From positions 62,001-126,000 of the forward strand of contig NZ_CAKMRI010000001.1 of NCBI RefSeq assembly GCF_928097925.1: a stretch of DNA of 64,000 nucleotides. Direction: 5' to 3'. The DNA comes from Mediannikoviicoccus vaginalis (GTDB taxonomy: Bacteria; Bacillota; Clostridia; Tissierellales; Peptoniphilaceae). A program made the position numbers and the translations under genes. Of the stretch, positions 59,384 to 64,000 are shown piece after piece. Position 1 is the first letter of the stretch, and every line of letters starts with the position of its first letter. Below the pieces are notes generated by a model. The model did not search any database. It was not told where the DNA came from and saw nothing but the letters and a program-made list of their open reading frames with translations.

Positions 59384-60361
59384 ATGAAAATTACAGTAAT
59401 AGGCTGTGGAAGATGGGGTTCTTGCATAGCCTGGTATTTAGATAAAATTGGAAAAGATGTAACTTTATATGGGAGAGAAAATTCTAAGAACTTTCAAAGA
59501 TTTTTAGAGTGCAGAGAAAATGATTTTTTAAAATTGTCAGAGAGTTTAAAACTTTCTTCAAATCTTGAAGAGGTTTTAAATTCGGAAGTAATTGTTATAT
59601 CAGTTGGAGCTCAAAATTTTAGAAGTTTGTTAAAAGAACTTTCTGCTTTAGGTTTAAAGGATAAGAAGATAGTTCTTTGCATGAAGGGAATTGAAATAGA
59701 GAGCAGAAAGAGATTGTCACAAGTTGCCAAGGAAGAAATTGATCCTTCTAACAAGGTGGCGGTGTGGATTGGACCTGGTCATGTTCAAGAGTTCTATAGG
59801 GGAGTTCCAAATTGCATGGTTATTGATAGCGAAGATGAAGAACTAAAAAATTATTTAGTTAAAGAATTTTCATCGCCATTAATCAGATTTTATTATGGTA
59901 CAGATATAATTGGAAACGAAATTGGCGCAGCACTTAAAAATGTAATAGGAATTGCGGCGGGGGCGTTGGACGGCCTTGGCGTAAGTTCATTAAAAGGGGC
60001 TTTAATGAGTCGTGGCACTAGAGAAGTTTCAAGGCTAATTGACGCCATGGGTGGAAATCCATTCTCCGCATATGGACTATGTCACTTGGGAGATTACGAA
60101 GCTACTGTGTTTTCTGAGTATTCAAACAATAGAAAATTTGGTGAAAGCCTTGCAAAGGGAGAAGAGTTTTCGAAACTTGCAGAAGGATATTACACAGCAA
60201 AGGCAGTTATGAAATTAAAAGAAGAATATAATGTGGATATGCCTATAAGTACTGCTGTTTATAATATATGCTATGAAAATAAAAGCGCTGAAGAAGAGAT
60301 AGAAAATCTATTTTTAAGATCGCTTAAGGACGAATTTACAAAGGGAGAGTTAAATGAATAA
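59384..60361 (+). CDS. gpsA: NAD(P)-dependent glycerol-3-phosphate dehydrogenase
   Basis: A 325-residue enzyme making sn-glycerol-3-phosphate for phospholipids from dihydroxyacetone phosphate. The dinucleotide motif is GCGRWGSCIAWYL (an atypical version of GAGSWGTALA), with VSVGAQ, CMKGIE and the catalytic Lys in GAALKNVIGIAAG, then RGTREVSRL. The start at 59384 follows AGGAG; the longer frame is an unlikely N-terminal extension. It overlaps the ATP-grasp gene by 8 nt. The unusual N-terminal motif suggests a divergent branch of the family. Confidence 0.88.
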   Translation: MKITVIGCGRWGSCIAWYLDKIGKDVTLYGRENSKNFQRFLECRENDFLKLSESLKLSSNLEEVLNSEVIVISVGAQNFRSLLKELSALGLKDKKIVLCMKGIEIESRKRLSQVAKEEIDPSNKVAVWIGPGHVQEFYRGVPNCMVIDSEDEELKNYLVKEFSSPLIRFYYGTDIIGNEIGAALKNVIGIAAGALDGLGVSSLKGALMSRGTREVSRLIDAMGGNPFSAYGLCHLGDYEATVFSEYSNNRKFGESLAKGEEFSKLAEGYYTAKAVMKLKEEYNVDMPISTAVYNICYENKSAEEEIENLFLRSLKDEFTKGELNE

Positions 60362-61565
60362 TAAATTTATACCAATAATACTTGGCACAGACATAAATGC
60401 ATATGGAGTTGCAAGGTCCTTTCATGAGGCCTATAAAGTTAAATCCATAGCCCTTGGAATGAAGCATCTGCCATTTACGGCAAATTCAGATATTGTTGAA
60501 GTTAGAACTTTCGAAAACTTTGATGAAAATGAAGTTTTTAAGAGGGAGATGGAAAAGTTTGGAAAGGAAATGAAAGGCCACACACTTCTTTTAATTTCCT
60601 GTTCCGATGGATACACTTCACTTTTAACTGAAAACGCAGAAATGTTAAGTAAGTATTTTAAGTTCAATTACATCTCTAAAGATTTACAAAAGAAACTTGA
60701 AAATAAAAAGGATTTTTATGAAATCTGTGAAGAGTACAATTTAAACTATCCGAACACCTATATTATAGATAGGGAAAATAAGGATTCATTTAATATTCCC
60801 TTTGATTATCCAGTTGCAGTAAAGGCCAATGACAGCATTGAGTTTTTACATTTGAAATTTCCCGGAAAGAAAAAGGCCTATAAAGCGAATAATATAAATG
60901 AACTAACAAGAATAATTCAAGATGTTTACGAGGCGGGTTATACAGGAGAGATGATTGTACAGGACTTTATTCCTGGAGACCACTCTACCATGGGAGTTTT
61001 AAATGCCTATGTGAATAGCAGTGGCGAAGTTAAGATGATGTGCTTTGGAAAATGCCTATTAGATGAATGTTTGCCTGAGGGAATAGGAAACTATAATGCA
61101 TTAGTAACGGAAAATAATGAAGAGCTTTACGCCATGGTTAAAAACTTTTTAGAAAAGATTAACTATAGGGGATTTGCGAACTTCGACTTCAAATACGACA
61201 GAAGAGATGGAAAGTACAAAGTTTTTGAAATAAATATTAGACAGGGAAGATCAAGCTACTACATGACAGCAGGAGGATGTAACTTTGTTACCTTCTTAGT
61301 AGATGACTTGATTGATAATGCGGACAAACCACTTTACAAACACGTGGAAGAAGGATTGTGGTTATATGCAGACCCGTTTGTGCTAAAAAATTATTGCAAC
61401 AAAGAGGACCTTCCAAGGGTAAAAGAGCTTTTAAAAAAGGGTTTCGGATTTACAATGTGGTATGAAGAGGATAAAAACTTCAAGAGATTTTTAAATTATT
61501 GGAGAAGGCGTCTTGCAACGATAAAATACTATCCAAAGTTCCAACCGGAAAGGGAAGAGTTATAA
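60354..61565 (+). CDS. ATP-grasp carboxylate-amine ligase (D-aspartate ligase-like)
   Basis: A 403-residue ATP-grasp protein. The N-terminus FIPIILGTDINAYGVARSFHEAYKVKS resembles the D-aspartate ligase of enterococci, which attaches D-Asp to the side chain of the peptidoglycan stem lysine. ATP-grasp elements include YPVAVKANDS and the metal region FKVFEINIRQGRSSYYM. In this kind of anaerobe D-Asp or D-Glu cross-bridges are known, so a cell-wall ligase is plausible; substrate is inferred. It is coupled to gpsA by overlapping codons. Confidence 0.75.
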   Translation: MNNKFIPIILGTDINAYGVARSFHEAYKVKSIALGMKHLPFTANSDIVEVRTFENFDENEVFKREMEKFGKEMKGHTLLLISCSDGYTSLLTENAEMLSKYFKFNYISKDLQKKLENKKDFYEICEEYNLNYPNTYIIDRENKDSFNIPFDYPVAVKANDSIEFLHLKFPGKKKAYKANNINELTRIIQDVYEAGYTGEMIVQDFIPGDHSTMGVLNAYVNSSGEVKMMCFGKCLLDECLPEGIGNYNALVTENNEELYAMVKNFLEKINYRGFANFDFKYDRRDGKYKVFEINIRQGRSSYYMTAGGCNFVTFLVDDLIDNADKPLYKHVEEGLWLYADPFVLKNYCNKEDLPRVKELLKKGFGFTMWYEEDKNFKRFLNYWRRRLATIKYYPKFQPEREEL

Positions 61566-61575
61566 GAACGAAAAG

Positions 61576-61600
61576 CGGTGCTAAATAAGCGCCGTTTTTT
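61576..61600 (+). terminator. Intrinsic terminator of gpsA-ATP-grasp operon
   Basis: CGGTGCT/AGCGCCG stem (one U-G pair) with a 5-nt loop and six T. Confidence 0.88.
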
Positions 61601-61649
61601 ATTTCAAATTTTTCTTCTAAGGTTTCAAATGAAAATTATTGAAATAATA

Positions 61650-61678
61650 AAGACGCAGAAAAATCTGCGCCTTAATAT
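61650..61678 (-). terminator. Hairpin terminator of the aminopeptidase gene
   Basis: AAGACGCAG/CTGCGCCTT stem with one mismatch; U content moderate on -. Confidence 0.65.
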
Positions 61679-61684
61679 TTTTAT

Positions 61685-63076
61685 TTACTTATGGTTTTTA
61701 ACAAAGTCGTAAAGTGTCTTTACTGGAACTCCTGTTGCACCAAAAGGTATATAGTCATATGCTGACTTTGTATATGCTGGCCCTGCAATATCTAAATGAG
61801 CCCATTTCTTATCTTCCACGAAGTGTTCTAAGAATAGTCCAGCAGTCATTGCGCCACCGTAAGGGCCTGTGGAGTTTATAATATCAGCTCTCTTTGATTT
61901 TAGTAAATCCCTTAATACGTCAAATGTTGGTAACTTCCAAACGTATTCGCCAACTTCCTTTGATGACTTTTCAAACTCATCATATAGGCTGTCTTCATTT
62001 GTAACAATACCAGTTGTTCTTTCACCAAGGGCAACCACACATGCTCCTGTCAGTGTAGCTAAATCAACTATAGGTTCAGCATCAGTCTTTGTAGCTGCAT
62101 AGTAAATTGCATCTGCTAAAGTTAAACGGCCTTCAGCATCGGTGTTGTCAACTTCGATAAAAGTTCCCTTCATTGAACCAATAATGTCACCATTTTTATA
62201 TGCACGTCCAGAAACCATGTTTTCACATGCTGCAACAAAACCGATTACATTTCTTTGAACTTTGTTTTTCGCAAGAGCATAGATAGAACCGATTACAGTT
62301 GCAGATCCACCCATATCACCATGCATTGTTGCCATACCCTTAGCAGGCTTTATAGCATATCCACCAGAGTCATAAGTTAGACCCTTTCCAACAAGTCCGA
62401 TTGGCTTTTGTCCTTCCACAGGAAGGTATTCCATAATAATAAACTTAGGTTCTTTATCTGATCCTTCAGCCACTGCTAAGAATGCCTTCATGCCAAGTTT
62501 TTCAATTTCATCCTTATTTAATACCTTTACATTTACACCTACTGAAGAAAGATTTTCAGTAGCGGCCTTAGCTAAAGTTTCTGGATACATATCTATTGCA
62601 GGAGTATTAACTAAAAATCTAGTAAAGTTAACTCCTTCTACAATATTTTCTCTATATTTAAAATCGTCTATTGTTAAATCTTGTTTAACCACAAAATTTA
62701 TTGAAAGTTCTTTGCATTCTTCATCATCTTTTGTCTTGTAGTCATCAAATTTATATTCAGATTGCTTTATACCTTCAAATATGTTTAAAACTACATCATT
62801 TGAAAAACTTTCATTAAAGACAACCTCTACATCATAAATATTAAACCTTTTAACTTCATTAATTGCCTTAAAGCCAAGGGTAATAAGTTTTCTTGGTTCT
62901 TGATTTTCTTCATCTACTACAATGCAATATTCATTAACTTCAGAATTTTTTACTCTGTAAGCTTTAAAATCGCCTAGCTTAAAATAAACATCTTCATCTA
63001 CAGAACAGCACTCTGTGTTTTTGCAAAAATTAATAATGGATTTTTTCTCGATTTCTTCATTTAATTTATATTTCAT
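61685..63076 (-). CDS. pepA: Leucyl aminopeptidase (M17 family)
   Basis: A 463-residue two-domain M17 peptidase. The catalytic domain has GKGLTYDSGGYAIKPAKGM with the metal Lys and Asp, MHGDMGGSATVIG, and the signature NTDAEGRLTLADA, plus ALGERTTGIVTN. It removes N-terminal residues from peptides in the cytosol with two zinc or manganese ions. It stands alone, divergent from the FMN-binding lipoprotein gene, with AGGAGG before its ATG. Confidence 0.95.
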   Translation of the reverse strand: MKYKLNEEIEKKSIINFCKNTECCSVDEDVYFKLGDFKAYRVKNSEVNEYCIVVDEENQEPRKLITLGFKAINEVKRFNIYDVEVVFNESFSNDVVLNIFEGIKQSEYKFDDYKTKDDEECKELSINFVVKQDLTIDDFKYRENIVEGVNFTRFLVNTPAIDMYPETLAKAATENLSSVGVNVKVLNKDEIEKLGMKAFLAVAEGSDKEPKFIIMEYLPVEGQKPIGLVGKGLTYDSGGYAIKPAKGMATMHGDMGGSATVIGSIYALAKNKVQRNVIGFVAACENMVSGRAYKNGDIIGSMKGTFIEVDNTDAEGRLTLADAIYYAATKTDAEPIVDLATLTGACVVALGERTTGIVTNEDSLYDEFEKSSKEVGEYVWKLPTFDVLRDLLKSKRADIINSTGPYGGAMTAGLFLEHFVEDKKWAHLDIAGPAYTKSAYDYIPFGATGVPVKTLYDFVKNHK

Positions 63077-63162
63077 AAAATCCCTCCTTACAATTATTGT
63101 ACACTATTAATGATTGATTGACACTACCATTTATACTTGTTAATATTTAACAAGGTGAGATC

Positions 63163-63507
63163 ATGAAGAATAAAATAAAAATTATGACATTCATTTTATT
63201 GATGCTAATTAATCTAAATGGATGCAAGAAAATAAATAAAGCTGGAACATACGAAGATTATGGAAATGGTAGAAATGGAAAGATAAAAGTTTCAGTTACA
63301 ATAAATTCAGATGGAGAGATATCAGATATAGAGTTGCTTGAACACGAAGACAATAAAGAGTTTGTGGAAAAGGCATTTAAAGAGTTGAAGCCAAATATTA
63401 TAGAAAAAAATAGCGCTGATGTAGATGTGTCATCAGGAGCAACAGAGTCATCAAAAGGGATTTTAGAAGCGGTTGAAAAGGCTGTAGAGCAATCAAATAA
63501 AAAATAG
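63163..63507 (+). CDS. FMN-binding domain lipoprotein
   Basis: A 114-residue lipoprotein with lipobox LNGC (Cys21) and a short FMN_bind domain. The motif DVSSGATESSKG includes the threonine to which FMN is covalently attached through phosphate in this family (SGAT). It would be an extracytoplasmic electron carrier at the membrane. No Rnf or Nqr gene is in the window. A weak GGTGAGA site precedes the ATG. Confidence 0.85.
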   Translation: MKNKIKIMTFILLMLINLNGCKKINKAGTYEDYGNGRNGKIKVSVTINSDGEISDIELLEHEDNKEFVEKAFKELKPNIIEKNSADVDVSSGATESSKGILEAVEKAVEQSNKK

Positions 63508-63527
63508 AAAGAACTAGGACTGATAAT

Positions 63528-64000
63528 ATGGCGATTTTAGAAAGAAAAGACGCTGACAAACTTGCTGTACTAGTAGCCAATGTAGCAAAATTACTTGTAA
63601 AAAACGGAGCTGAAATCTACAGGGCAGAAGATACAGGCAGAAGGATGTGCGAAAAATATCAAAATATTGAATATATAAATGTGTATGCCACTTACAACTT
63701 GGTAATGGTTAGCTTTTCATTAAACGGAGAGGAATTTTCTACCATGAGAACATTCCATGGAGTGGAATACAACTTGAGCAAAGTAGCGAATATAAATGAA
63801 TTTTCCAGGAGATTTACAACGGAGGGTATATCTGTAGATGAAGGAATCAAGGCCATAGAAAATATCTATTTTGAAAATGAAGAAAAAATGTTTCGTATGT
63901 CGCTTTATGCGGCTCTTGGATCCGCTTTCCTAATAGTAAACTTCAAAGGTGGTATACAGGATTTTATAATAACATTAATAGCTGCCTTTATAGGAGAACT
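63528..64000 (+). CDS. ThrE-like threonine/serine exporter, N-terminal part (cut by window edge)
   Basis: An open frame from ATG 63528 to the window end, at least 157 codons. KLLVKNGAEIYRAEDTGRRMC and INVYATYNLVMVSFSLNGEEF, followed by the first hydrophobic helices (SLYAALGSAFLIVNFKGG), match the N-terminal domain of ThrE-type exporters (PF06738). The gene is 20 nt after the lipoprotein stop. The remaining membrane helices and usual partner subunit lie beyond the window. Confidence 0.88.
   Translation, partial: MAILERKDADKLAVLVANVAKLLVKNGAEIYRAEDTGRRMCEKYQNIEYINVYATYNLVMVSFSLNGEEFSTMRTFHGVEYNLSKVANINEFSRRFTTEGISVDEGIKAIENIYFENEEKMFRMSLYAALGSAFLIVNFKGGIQDFIITLIAAFIGE

Noticed and set aside
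1-64000. CRISPR arrays, tRNA or rRNA genes, insertion sequences and prophage
   Set aside because: No regularly spaced repeats, cloverleaf-like segments, transposase or phage genes were found on reading the gaps and translations.

Overview
The window looks like a chromosome segment of a low-GC, anaerobic Gram-positive bacterium. Supporting signs are AT-rich codon use, AGGAGG-type ribosome binding sites, a T-box, an L13-type leader, rubrerythrin plus superoxide reductase instead of catalase, a double-cubane anaerobic reductase, cell-wall-binding repeat proteins and a D-aspartate-ligase-like ATP-grasp enzyme. Tissierellia (Peptoniphilus-like) fits best, but that is inference. About 67 protein genes are packed tightly on both strands. 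I see no rRNA, tRNA, insertion sequence, prophage or CRISPR array. The first and last genes are cut by the window edges.

Layout. 1-6.4 kb: surface-glycan operon (initiating sugar transferase, glycosyltransferase, and four enzymes matching the route to a UDP-2,3-diacetamido-glucuronic acid). 6.4-18.2 kb: cytidine deaminase, membrane proteins, S41-like peptidase, rubrerythrin behind a PerR-like box, YedF/DUF3343 selenium-sulfur genes, MscS channel, DUF951, a cell-wall-binding surface protein, Mrp ATPase, LysR regulator, formate/nitrite transporter and superoxide reductase. 18.3-31.6 kb: housekeeping genes (RNA methyltransferases, SpoIIE-type phosphatase, pgi, asparaginase, signal peptidase, C39 peptidase, Maf, chorismate mutase, class II aldolase) and the double-cubane reductase. 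31.6-46.6 kb: two MATE exporters, a maltodextrin ABC importer with malQ, ClC transporter, D-serine ammonia-lyase, and tyrS with a T-box. 46.6-53.9 kb: PatB-type lyase and a nested shikimate operon aroF-aroB-aroA-aroC-aroE::aroK-aroQ. 54-64 kb: rplM-rpsI with leader, trkA-trkH, gpsA with the ATP-grasp ligase, leucyl aminopeptidase, an FMN-binding lipoprotein and a ThrE-like exporter.

The most interesting signal is non-coding. At 28524-28653 a near-consensus promoter overlaps a Fur-box-like operator (16 of 19 positions) and drives a short transcript of about 91 nt made of two hairpins, both with C-rich loops, the second being an intrinsic terminator. The first hairpin holds a 14-nt stretch exactly complementary to the Shine-Dalgarno region of the nearby double-cubane iron-sulfur reductase. 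This resembles an iron-sparing sRNA (logic of RyhB/FsrA). Rubrerythrin, superoxide reductase and the reductase here use G-run ribosome binding sites that could pair with such loops. Two weaker candidate short transcripts lie at 43584-43659 (+) and 59176-59279 (-).
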